Source: Amycolatopsis sp. DSM 110486 (GTDB lineage Bacteria; Actinomycetota; Actinomycetes; Mycobacteriales; Pseudonocardiaceae). From it: a stretch of 64,000 nt of DNA. Below, piece by piece: positions 44,101 through 53,100 of this stretch; position 1 is the stretch's first letter; the number at the start of each line of letters is the position of its first letter. Made by a program: the position numbers and the translations under genes. A model generated the notes under the pieces. The model searched no databases, was not told the origin of the DNA, and worked only from the letters and a program-made list of their open reading frames with translations. The stretch lies in assembly GCF_019468465.1 (NCBI RefSeq), contig NZ_CP080519.1, positions 8,239,001-8,303,000 of the forward strand, given 5' to 3'.

Positions 44101-44458
44101 AGACAGGCAGGAACTCGCGCGAGGACAGATCCGCGGAGGCATCGTCATCGGCCGCGAGCACGACGATCTGCCGAGCCTCCGGCTTCACGGCCTGCGCCGC
44201 GGCCCTGAGCGCCGGCAGCAGAGGGCTCGCCGCGCCCTCCAGCCACGCCGCCTCCCAGTACAAGGACGCAACGCGCAGATCAAGCGGGTCGGGCTGCAGG
44301 CGGTACCGCAGGGCCGCCGCCGTCTCGTCGACGGAGTAGTCGTGCGGTTCCGCGCCAGCAACCAGGTCACGAACCTGGCACGTCCACAGCAGGGCATGCC
44401 GGTCGCGGAGGCGCATAACAACGGACGGGGGCAGGGATTCAGGCATTCTGCTCGTCAC
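41162..44458 (-). CDS. Large STAND-type P-loop protein with TPR-like C-terminus (putative conflict-system sensor)
   Basis: A 1098-residue protein (GTG 44458; ATG 44446 also possible). N-terminal ~270 residues: an uncharacterised alpha/beta domain (ARQIVVLAADDDASADLSSR; RVLVVLGARTDDDLDLLSEV). P-loop at ~339-349, RLPAEPGAGATTLLREA, has Ala where the Walker lysine should be; Walker B LLVVIDVDHF at ~401-410. A helical STAND region follows, then TPR/SEL-like repeats from ~740 to 1040 (LYNTLGTAFCRLAPALQEAG; ALLAFSRRLIEHAQAA; YAVLCYQTGDYSEGAERFRQ). STAND proteins with TPR tails sense a trigger and oligomerise to fire an effector. The gene overlaps the end of a decayed caspase-like frame upstream and is followed 3 bases later by the AAA-PRTase gene. 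Confidence 0.7.
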   Translation of the reverse strand: MTSRMPESLPPSVVMRLRDRHALLWTCQVRDLVAGAEPHDYSVDETAAALRYRLQPDPLDLRVASLYWEAAWLEGAASPLLPALRAAAQAVKPEARQIVVLAADDDASADLSSREFLPVCVLPGVLDPEAPAAIRYGAVRARVRKRIAWSLAKRLGQYPGRVLVVLGARTDDDLDLLSEVLEDCPIVDLEVLLVWPPDAPPPGLHTSASIVLHVWRGTQDDLFTAMDEAGAPQTTAVSRYTVRMGNRALALGARDVDRILGRFALVTEEHIAPPSTFTMQNLLAFLDGSLEDWSAYGIGLPIGRDYRSQDKTLPEDVLATLRQVQEGSGTATTYVMRLPAEPGAGATTLLREAAYAASREGFPALVLRPEQIAIEFEDLLAFATTLSEGALTLGLDHAPPLLVVIDVDHFQRGITARSVVSALARHGRSAVVLHAVTAQEAVGEVERRGRRTAVLPVLRADLGNDEVERCQVTLSRIVERWELEVTAPSLHQWQRYNQATRWLHGDNGPAETLFWVALRFFFTQGMAMTDAEQAESFLRRWITQRSETIEDLSVRDILTYVAAMSTFRLPSPLWTVVRPAVGGTYPSELSAAIRQLDGIAAWGGAAKGLDEEVLRFLHPAVASAYLEHHAGAHSPEERIQLLAPVLGALSPGSRADFWVAESLAKDVLAPRFEDRVQDWDWRLRTFELIPPAIRDQSKTVLHHWARSLYKSADQNKPRLEIGERLKRYESAVGKLERATSLPRRSGRDEVPSHLYNTLGTAFCRLAPALQEAGRVTEAEAAWDSACAAFEKAIELSGGTNMEALLAFSRRLIEHAQAASAEEQAVKASDVTQALELLDEADDVAANNLIPDPTWTDQIAISRAQAFSLLGEELGESYLDELINSADPELGYYCKARLRLRYDEDARGPADALAILDEAERAGVQPRSRTVRLRISLLWRQPVQERDFHELKKLYRQLDVEPFETPRPLDLFRYAVLCYQTGDYSEGAERFRQLRAQFRGEDLSGIRMYDIWRDSANPEQAQLTQMRVDRRITEWRAQGYLLDLHQTVPFRPRHFSPPPDRGQVVTCAIRFESNGPLAVPPRFVASSTGDRRQAPPAAL

Positions 44459-45075
44459 ACGCCTTCGTCAGTCGGGCCAGCGAATACTGGAAACTTAACA
44501 CCTCCGCCCGGAAGATCCTGTCGTTGGCAGTGCCTGAGAAAAGTCGGACGGCGGCAGTGCAGCGACGAACCGCAGCTAGGACGGCAGGAAGACCGCGAGG
44601 GTGTGTGGGGCGCCAAAACACGGCCGACCGGCGACGGCGACGTGGCCGAGAACGTCGGCAGCGCCGCCGTCGAGCGCTCCCTTCCAGGTGGGTGGATAGC
44701 GGGCTGCGGCCGCCGGAATCGGCGAGTACTGGTCATCGCGGCTGGCGGTCAAAATCGACATCCCGCTGCGCAGGACGGCCGCGTCCGTGAGAGTGACGAC
44801 GGTGCCGCGGAACCCTCGGAGAACAACAGTCGAGGATCACCAGGATCTCCTTGACCTGCGAGTTCCGGGCGATCGTCAACACCTCGGCGAAAGGACTCTG
44901 GGCGTCTCGCCCTGGCCGGCGCTGGTGACCAGGACGACGTCGTCCACTGGGACGCCATGTCCCGCGAAGTACAGCAGGGCGAAGCCAGCGTCGCCGGCCA
45001 GCAGGGACCGCACGCCGTCCATTAGGTTGTTGCTGGTCACTGTCCCAGTCAGCACCTGGCAGTTCCGACGGTGAT
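44439..45075 (-). pseudogene. Caspase-like (peptidase C14) protease, decayed
   Basis: The minus strand reads CQVLTGTVTSNNLMDGVRSL, then GFALLYFAGHGVPVDDVVLV (catalytic His in FAGHG), a frameshift near 44895, FAEVLTIARNSQVKEILVIL followed by DCCS (catalytic Cys), a second frameshift, then VVTLTDAAVLRSGMSILTAS and GALDGGAADVLGHVAVAG, ending at a TAG near 44578. A further frame (RIFRAEVLSFQYSLARLTKA) continues to 44439 and overlaps the STAND gene start. The parts are collinear with C14 caspase domains. Two frameshifts and a truncated N-terminus imply loss of function. It was probably the effector of the downstream genes. Confidence 0.78.
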
Positions 45076-45204
45076 GCCTACGTCGGCGGAAGGTGGCGTC
45101 CTGAGCACGCCGGAGCTTTGTGGCCAGCTGGAAACAAGCTGACCGAGCTTTGAATGCTACTCAGGTGATCAGCTTAAGGGCTGCTTGGCGGACTGAGTGG
45201 AAGC

Positions 45205-45240
45205 GTTGTGGTTAACGTGCAAGATCGTCCTCGGACACAC
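45205..45240 (+). other. Attachment-site-like scar A (tRNA-Leu 3' end)
   Basis: CCTCGGACACAC at 45229-45240 is identical to the tRNA-Leu 3' end plus its first flanking bases (16957-16968). It is preceded by GTTGTGGTTAACGTGCAAGA (45205-45224), which recurs with one change at 62808. Interpreted as a possible attR of an integrated element; not proven. Confidence 0.5.
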
Positions 45241-45308
45241 AGGCAGTTCCCTGACCAGGAGTTTTATCTGCAAGCTGTAGCTTGTGGTCAGAAGATGCGC
45301 TGCTCAGC

Positions 45309-45345
45309 GGCGTGGGGGTTCAAGACCCTTACGGACACGCGCACT
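45309..45345 (+). other. Attachment-site-like scar B (tRNA-Leu T-arm)
   Basis: GGCGTGGGGGTTCAAG at 45310-45325 matches the tRNA-Leu variable/T-arm segment; it is followed by ACCCTTACGGACACGCGCAC where the tRNA has a 2-bp longer CCC-CTCGGACAC. A degenerate tRNA 3' half, consistent with an old integration junction. Confidence 0.5.
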
Positions 45346-45375
45346 AGCCACATAGCCGGAGTCGTCAACCTCGGG

Positions 45376-45870
45376 CGGGAAATGCGTGACCGCCTGCCAG
45401 CGGGTCTGGGCAGACTCGATGAGTTTGAACGCGATTGCTACCCTGCACCCTGTGAACCCGGTCGCTTGATGACGTTCGTGCGGGCCGCACCGTGGTGAAG
45501 GCCAGTTCGATCGGGGTGGCGGTGCGTACATGGATCCAGTGCTCGGCCGGATTGTCGTTGAACGCCAGCTTGTCTTCGCCGGTAGCCAGCCTCGGCACGG
45601 GAGGTCGCCGAAGCGAACCGCTGGCGTTCGCTCGTTTCAGGGTCGACGCGCCTGTCGGTGACTCGCGGAGCGGTCACCTCCACCGAGCCGGCGCGGGTCA
45701 GTACCTCACGGGGCCGGTGGCAGCCGTTATACACGACCAGGCGATGGCCGTGCTCGTCGCGCTGGTCGGTGAACGCGGCGATGGAGGCGTCGACCTCTGC
45801 CTGGAGTGCCTCGGCCAGCAGCCGGCGGGTGCCCTCGTGGACGCTCTGGTCGATCAACGACGCATCGCCC
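45376..45870 (-). pseudogene. IS256-family transposase remnant
   Basis: The minus strand starts SVHEGTRRLLAEALQAEVDA and LTRAGSVEVTAPRVTDRRVD, the N-terminal part of an IS256-type transposase different from the one at 6101. It then jumps, with several frameshifts, to AEHWIHVRTATPIELAFTTV and FKLIESAQTRWQAV, the C-terminal part. The catalytic middle is deleted. No terminal repeats were found. Confidence 0.8.
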
Positions 45871-46145
45871 GTAGCTGGGCGGTCGTTGTCATCGGATGCG
45901 GGGCCGGGGACTACGGTGAGTACGGGCTCGCCGTCCCAACCGACGCGCCAACCTCGGTTTGTTTGGGACCTCTACTCGATCACCGGGAAGGTACATACTC
46001 CGCCGGCTGATCCACCGGCCTCGAGCATCGCTCTCCTCGGACACCTGGGAGATCAAGTCCCTAGGGGCGTGAACTCTTGGTCGGGGTCGTGCATCTTCAG
46101 GACTTCAACCCCCCTGGCCGCAGACGGTCGCGTCAACGGTAGGGG
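45871..46145. other. Gene-free stretch downstream of the membrane protein gene
   Basis: No ORF or RNA was recognised. CTCCTCGGACACCTGGGAGA (46033-46052) again contains TCGGACAC and is followed by ATCAAGTCCC, a weak echo of a tRNA 3' end; too degenerate to call. Confidence 0.35.
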
Positions 46146-46823
46146 TCAGTGCAGTTTGGTCCAGGCTTCGTCGATCATGGCCGCGCAGACGGTGGGGTCG
46201 CGGTATTCCTTGGTGTCGTCGCCGAGGGGTTTGAGCTGGATGGTGAAGCCGGGATCCGTGCGCTGGCACAGGAAGACCGAGGTCTTGTCGGGGGTGAGTT
46301 TCTCGTCGAGCGGGGTCAGGTTGTTGCGCAGGACGCAGGACACGTCGCCGACCTGGCGGAGTTCGTTGGTGGGTGCGGCCAAGCCGTTGTCTTTGTCCTC
46401 ATAGGCGATCGCGAGCCCGGGAGCGTGGGTGCGGATCGCGGTGAGCGTGAACGAGTGCGAGAAGTTGACCGCGGTGTAGGTCTGCACCACCGCCGGCGCA
46501 CCGTACGCGGCCGAAACGCGGGTGGTGTTCTCACGGTCGTTGGTGGCGTTGCGCTGGGCGAACTGGCGGTGCGCGAAGTCGTCCTTGAGCTTCACCGGTT
46601 GCACGTCGGCCCTGTCCACGCCGCCGAGCGTGTCAGGCGCTTTGAGCGGTAGGCCGCTGACGACTCCGGAGTCGTGCGCGGTCAACAGCCACGGGATGCC
46701 GACGCCCGCCGCACCGATGGCAAGACCGATCGCGGCGGCGATCACGAGGGAAACCGGGCGTGAACGACCCTGCGGCGTCGCGACGGCGGGTACTTCCGTG
46801 AGCACCGGAACTTCCTCGGTCAC
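46146..46823 (-). CDS. Membrane-anchored protein with extracellular domain, unknown function
   Basis: A 225-residue protein from GTG 46823, with an AAGGAT ribosome site at suitable spacing. A ~20-residue cytoplasmic tail is followed by one TM helix (SLVIAAAIGLAIGAAGVGIP) and an external domain with three conserved-looking cysteines (GDVSCVLRNN, FLCQRTDPG, TVCAAMIDEA). No family was recognised; similar single-span proteins are common in actinomycete secretion and envelope loci. It is divergently transcribed from the giant LamG gene, so the two may share regulation. Confidence 0.7.
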   Translation of the reverse strand: MTEEVPVLTEVPAVATPQGRSRPVSLVIAAAIGLAIGAAGVGIPWLLTAHDSGVVSGLPLKAPDTLGGVDRADVQPVKLKDDFAHRQFAQRNATNDRENTTRVSAAYGAPAVVQTYTAVNFSHSFTLTAIRTHAPGLAIAYEDKDNGLAAPTNELRQVGDVSCVLRNNLTPLDEKLTPDKTSVFLCQRTDPGFTIQLKPLGDDTKEYRDPTVCAAMIDEAWTKLH

Positions 46824-47146
46824 GGGTGATCCTTCGAGTCGATGGGGAGCGATGTCGATCACTGGATCGGCCAGCTGTCGATGTTCGTTACCGGTGCTTT
46901 GTAACGTCTTGTCGACGGTCTGGACCAAGCGGAGCAGCCGCTGGTCCGTTCGGCACACCCGGCGTTGCTGCAGGTCGGCGTCCTATCGTGACAAAGCGGA
47001 CATAGTGCGGGGTGTATGTCTCTTGTGGATCGTGATCACCCGATCGGTGGCTTTGCGGTGCCTTGGTGATCGTGGATTGTTCTTTTTACTTTTGGGTCGC
47101 GCGGGTCGGGGGACGCGCGCTGGCCAGGCCGAGGGGGCCGTCTTTC
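46824..47146. promoter_or_regulatory. Divergent intergenic region
   Basis: The 323 bases between two divergent starts must hold both promoters. No confident -10/-35 pair was assigned. A G-rich GAGGGGG at 47131-47137 may serve as the ribosome site of the LamG gene. Confidence 0.45.
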
Positions 47147-50100
47147 GTGGAGTATCGAAGACTTTCGCGTGGGTTCAAGCTGCGCGTGTTCGGGTTGGTT
47201 GTGCTCGTGCTGGCGGGTGTGCTCGTGGTGGTGACCTCGAGTACGCCGTCGCGACCAGGGGTCACTCCGGTGGCATCCGCGCCAGACGCAGGGGCGGCGT
47301 TCGCCGCGGCGAGGCTGCAGGGGACGCCGGTCGAGGTATCCGACCAGACGACCGAGACCAAGCGGGTTTTCGCCCAGCCCGATGGGCAGTTGAACGCCGA
47401 GTTGGCTTCGACACCGGTTCGTGTGCGGCGCGGCGGCGGCTGGGTGCCGGTGAACACGACCTTGGCCAACTCCGCGGATGGAGCGGTGCGGCCTGGTGCC
47501 ACCGTGGATGATCTGTCGTTCTCCGACGGCGGTCACGCACCGTTGGTGACCTTCGGCAGAGACGGTAAGAAGTTGTCGCTGTCGTGGCCGGCGAAGCTGC
47601 CCAAGCCGAAACTCGACGGGTCGACCGCGACGTACCCCGAGGTGTTCCCGGGCGTTGACTTGGTGATGCAGGCCACTGCGGACGGGTACAACGAGCGGCT
47701 CGTGATCAAGAGCGCCGCCGCCGCCGAGAACCCGGCCCTCAAGTCCATCCCGTTTAAGCTTTCGGCCGATGGCCTCACCGTGACCAGTGACCAGTCGGGT
47801 CGGATCAAGGCGGTCGACGCGGCCGGCAACCTGGTTTTCGCGGCTCCCGCATCGACGATGTGGGACGCGCGCGGCCCTGAGGTGGCGAGCGCGCCGGTTG
47901 GGGTGACGGTGCAGGATTCGACGCTCATGCTGCACCCGGCGGTCGCGATGCTCACCGACCCGGGAACACGGTTCCCGGTCGTGATCGACCCGGACATGCG
48001 CGCGTGGAACCAGTCAATGTGGGCGAAGGTCTTCAGCGGATACCCCAATCAGTCCTATGTCAACGGTACGAACGACGGCGATGCGTGGGCCAAGGTTGGC
48101 CTGTGTAACTTCGATGCCGAGTGCAACGGCATCGATGTCGCGAGGACGTACTTCCAGTTCGACACAACCTTCCTCTCGGGCAAGATCATTAACGATGTCC
48201 GCTTCGACACCACTGTGGTTTACGGGCCCAAGTGCAACATTACGAGCAACCACAAGCTCTTCTTGGCAGGTTGGGGTCTGTCGTTCGACACCAACTGGAG
48301 CAACATGCCCGCGGGGCACCAAGTCGGTCTCGACGCCGCGGTACCCACCGGCTGCGACGGTCTCAAGGGCGTCGGCTTCCAGCTGACACCTGCGGACATT
48401 CGTGCGGGCACGACGACCAACTACTTCCTCCAAGCCGCGAACGAGTCAGATTCCGACGCCTGGCGAAAATACGACGTGCCGACAACGTTCCTCAGGGTCA
48501 AGTACAACACCCTCCCGAACCCGCCATACGAGCTGAAGACGGATCCGCCGTTGCCGACCCCGTGCAAGTGGTGCGGCGGCACGCCTTACGTCGGTGACAG
48601 TTCCATTCGCCTGATGGGCCGACTGTCCGATCCGGACGGCAACGACCAGCTCACGGCGATCTGGGACATCTACGGCGGTCTAAGCGTCGACCACCGCGAA
48701 CCGGACATTTACCAGGCCTCCGGAGCCTTCTCCAGCACGACGGTCGACCTCTCGACCCGAAACGACCAGTCGATCACGTGGTCACTCACTGCGTTCGACA
48801 CCGCAGATCGAGGAAATTCAGCCTCGGGCCCAGGGTTCAAGGTCGACGAGGTCGGGGTCGACAAACTACCTGTCGTGTCGGCGCCGGTGTACAGGGAAGA
48901 CAACACCTGGCATGGCGGAGTCGGAGTGTCGGATACGTTCACGTTCACCGCGAACGGCGTGCCGGACATCGATCACTACCTGTACGGCTGGAACGACGCG
49001 CCATCGACCAAGATCGACGCGGATGCGCTGGGCGGCAAGGCATCGGTCACGTTGACTCCGCCTGGCGACGGGCCGCGTGATCTGTTCGTGCAGAGTGTTG
49101 ACCGAGCGGGCCATCGCAGCCCGATGAAGGCGTACCACTTCTACGTGCGAGCCGGAAACGGGCCGCTCGCCCAGTGGTCGTTCGACGGCTCCACCAAAGA
49201 CTCGGCGACCCTCGGCTTCCGCGACGCCACCTTGCACGGCGCACCGACCTACGTCCAGGGATCGATCGGGTCCGCCCTCAAGCTCAACGGCTCGGACGAC
49301 TACGCGACGGCTCCCGTTTCGGCGAACACTGCCGCCGGGTTCACGTTCGCGGGCTGGGTGAACCTTGCGGCGAAGACACAGGGCTGGTCGACGATGCTGA
49401 GCCAGAACGGTTCGGCGACGACCATGGTCCGGCTCGGCTACGCGGGCACCGGAACCGACAAGTGGGCACTCGAGTTGCGGCCATCGGACTCGGCGTCAGT
49501 CACGCCGACGACCGTGCTCTCGTCGGAGAGGGCGCAAACCGGCACGTGGACACACCTGACGGGTGTCTACGACGCGGCCGCGAAGAAGGTTCGGCTCTAT
49601 GTCAACGGCGACCTCACCGGGACAGCAGACTGGACCTCACCGTGGCCGGCTAACGGGGAGTTCGCCCTGGGCCGCAGCACACCTTCCGGTACCGGTGCCG
49701 ACTACCTGTCCGGCTCCGTCGACGAGGTCCGCACCTACGACCGCGTGCTGACCGACTCCGAAGTCAAGTCGATCGTCACCCTCGACAACGTGGCCGCGGG
49801 GTACTGGAACTTCGACGAGTCCGACGGCACCACGGCCCGCAACAGCGCGGCCGGCGGTGAGATGGCTGCTTTGCACACCGGCGCCGCGTTCACGCAGCAG
49901 GGCGCTGTCAACGGCGCCCTCACGCTCGACGGTACCCAGGGGTACGCGTCGACGACCGGCCCAGCGGTGCGTACGGATCAGAGCTTCACCGTCAACGCGT
50001 GGGTGAAGCCGAACACGACCGGCGACATGGCGGCGGTTTCGCAGGACGGGGTGAACGCCAGCGGCCTGTACCTGAAGCAGATCGGAGGCAGCTGGGGCTT

Positions 50101-53100
50101 CGGAATGAACGCCGGTGACGCCACCGGCGGAACGGCGGCCGAGGCACGATCGGCCGCGAACACTGTCCAACCGGGAGTGTGGACGCATCTGTCCGGTGTA
50201 TACAGCAGCGTCGCCAAGACGCTGACTCTGTACGTGAACGGTGTGCAGGCCGGAACCGCGGCGGCGCCGGCCACGCCGTGGATGGCGAACGGGCCGTTCG
50301 TCATCGGGCGTGGGCAGTACGGTGGGCCGACCGGCTTCTGGGCCGGAGCGATCGACGAGGTGCGTGCCTACAGCCGTCCCCTCGGCGCGTCGGAGATCGA
50401 GGGCATCGTGGCCCAGAACAACGTTCCGGCGGCCGCGTGGGCGCTGGACGGCGATGCCAAGGACAGTTCGAGCCGTGGGCTCAATGGCGCGGTCAGCGGC
50501 AAGGTCGACTGGGCGCCGGGCCAGAACATCAACCCGGACCCCAAGGACCTCGCGGCGAACTTCACCGGCGCAGACGGTGCTGTGACCGCGCCGCCGGCAG
50601 TGGACACGACGAAGAGCTTCTCGGTCACCAGCTGGGTCAAGCTGGGTACCAAGACCGCCGGAACGGGGACCGTGGCCAGCCAGAGCGGTTCCCGGGCCTC
50701 GTTGTTCATCCTCGGCTACGCGGGCAGTGCGACCGACCGCTGGGCCTTCGCCATCAGCGCGGCCGACCAGGACGGGCCGCCCGCCGTGCTGGTGCAGTCC
50801 GACCAGCCGGTGCAGTCCGGGGTGTGGACCCACCTTGCGGCGAGCTATAACGCGGCGACGAAGGAGATGCAGCTCTACGTCAACGGAAGTCTCGCGGGAT
50901 CGGCGACCACCAACGCAGTGTGGAACGCCACCGGCGAGTTCGACATCGGGCGAGGGAAGGACGCGGGTGCGTGGACGAGCCAGCTGACGGGCGCCGTCGA
51001 CGACGTGAAGGTTTACCCTCGTGCGTTGTTCAGCGACGAGATCCGCACCATGGCCGGACGGGAGCTGAACCTCGTCCACGACTGGCAGCTCGACGAGTCC
51101 AGCGGTACCAACGTCGCTGACTCCACCGGCGCACGGCCGGGCTCGTTGAACAGCGGTGCGCACCTCGTGCCGGGACGCGTCGGCAACGCCGTCTCCTTCG
51201 ACGGCCAGACGGGCGCGGTCTCCACCAGCGGTGTCGAGCTGCGCAGCGACGACAGCTTCACCGTGTCGGCGTGGGTGTACCTCGATCGCAAGAGCGACAC
51301 GACGTCGAAGTTCACCGCGGTGAGCCTCGACGGAGTCCACACGAGCAAGTTCCGGCTAGGGCACGTCGCGGATGACATGTCGGCGTTCTGCTTCGACGGC
51401 ATGTCCGACGACCCGAACGCCTGCGGCAAGTGGGTCTTCGAGATGTCCGGATCCGATGTGGACAGTCCCGTGGTCGCCAAGGCCGCGGTGTCCACGCTGC
51501 CGGCCGAGATCAACACCTGGGCGTTCCTGACCGGTGTCTACGACAAGCAGACCGGCAAGACCTGGCTCTACGTCAACGGCAAGCGCGTCGGCGACGGCAC
51601 GCTCGACACGGCGTGGCAGGCCAGTGGTGGCGCGGCGCTCGGGCGGGGGAAGGTCGCCGGTGCGCCGGCGCAGTTCTGGCCCGGCCGCGTGGACGACGTA
51701 CGGCTCTATTCGGGCGCGCTGGACAAGGACCGGATCCTCTCGCTGTACTCCGCTTACCCCGCGTTGGACGAGACGCCGCCGGATCTTCCGACGGCCGACA
51801 CGGCGTACTGGAAGTTCGACGAGAACACCGGCACCGCGGTGTCCGACTCGAGCGGACGTGGCCACAACGTCACCATGAACGGCGGCGCGTCCTGGTTCGG
51901 CGGGCGTGTCGGGGCGGCCGAGTGGCTCGACGGGACGTCGGGCTACTCGGAGTCGAGCGGTCCGGTTCTGGACACGACCAAGAGCTTCTCAGCGACCGGC
52001 TGGGTGGTCCTCACCAAGACCGACACTGCCGATCACGTCGTGCTCAGCCAGGACGGCAGCCGCGTGAGTGCATTCCAGCTGCGGTACAGCGGCGACACCG
52101 GGAAGTGGTCTGTCGTCGTTCCACAGGCCGACCAGGACAACCCGGCGACCACGACAGTCGTGTCGAACGTGAACGTCACACCCAACGAGTGGACTCACCT
52201 CGGCGTTGTGTACGACGCCGCCGCCCACGAGGTGAAGCTCTATGTCAACGGAGCTCTGACGACCGTTCAGGTCGGTGTCACCATCGCTGCGTCGACCGGT
52301 CCGTTCGCCATCGGCCGCGGCAAGTGGAACGGGCAGAACAGCGGGTTCTTCGCACAGGGCATCGATGACGTCCGGGTCTTCGGCAAGGCACTCAGCGACG
52401 GCGAGATCCGCCGCGTCGTCGCCGACGTCTCCGAGGCCGACGCAGGACAGTGGCACTTCGACAACGGCACCGGGCGCGACTACTCCTGGCGCCACAACGA
52501 CGCCACGTTGTCCGCGGGCGCGTCGATCGTTGCCGGCGGAGTCATGGGCAACGCCTTGCAGCTCAACGGCACGACCGGTGCAGCGACCACAGCTGAAGGC
52601 GGCGTGCCGATGACCCGGAGCTTCACAGTGTCCGCCTGGGCGAAGCTGACTCGCACCGATCGGGTCGCGACGGTGGTGAGCCAGGATGGTTCACGGATGA
52701 GCGGGTTCGTGCTGCAGTACCGGCCTGAGCTCAACCGCTGGGTGTTCGGTGCGGCCACGCAGGACAAGGACGCGGCGCCGCTGAACTACACAGCCTCGTT
52801 CCAGGTCCCTGAAGTGAACAGGTGGACCGCACTCACGGGCGTGTACGACACCGGAGCGGGCCAGTTCCGCCTGTACGTGGATGGGCAGCTCGGCGGTGTT
52901 CAGAACAACGTCGCGCCGTGGCCGGCCGGCAACGGGCTCGCCATCGGCCGCGGATTGGTCAACGGTGCACCCGCCGACTTCTTCCCCGGCATGATCGACG
53001 AAGTCTCCACGCACTATGACGCGCTATCGGAAGCTGCGATCCAACGGCGTGCTGGGTGGCCGGCTCCTGCCGCAGGGCAGCTGGGGCGGTACGTCGATGG

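Noticed and set aside
46033..46062. Fourth tRNA-end-like scar (TCGGACAC ... ATCAAGTCCC)
   Set aside because: Order of the matching pieces is reversed relative to the tRNA and similarity is too short.
49637..51340. 567-codon minus-strand ORF opposite the LamG repeats
   Set aside because: Antisense shadow of jellyroll repeats; periodicity comes from the sense strand.
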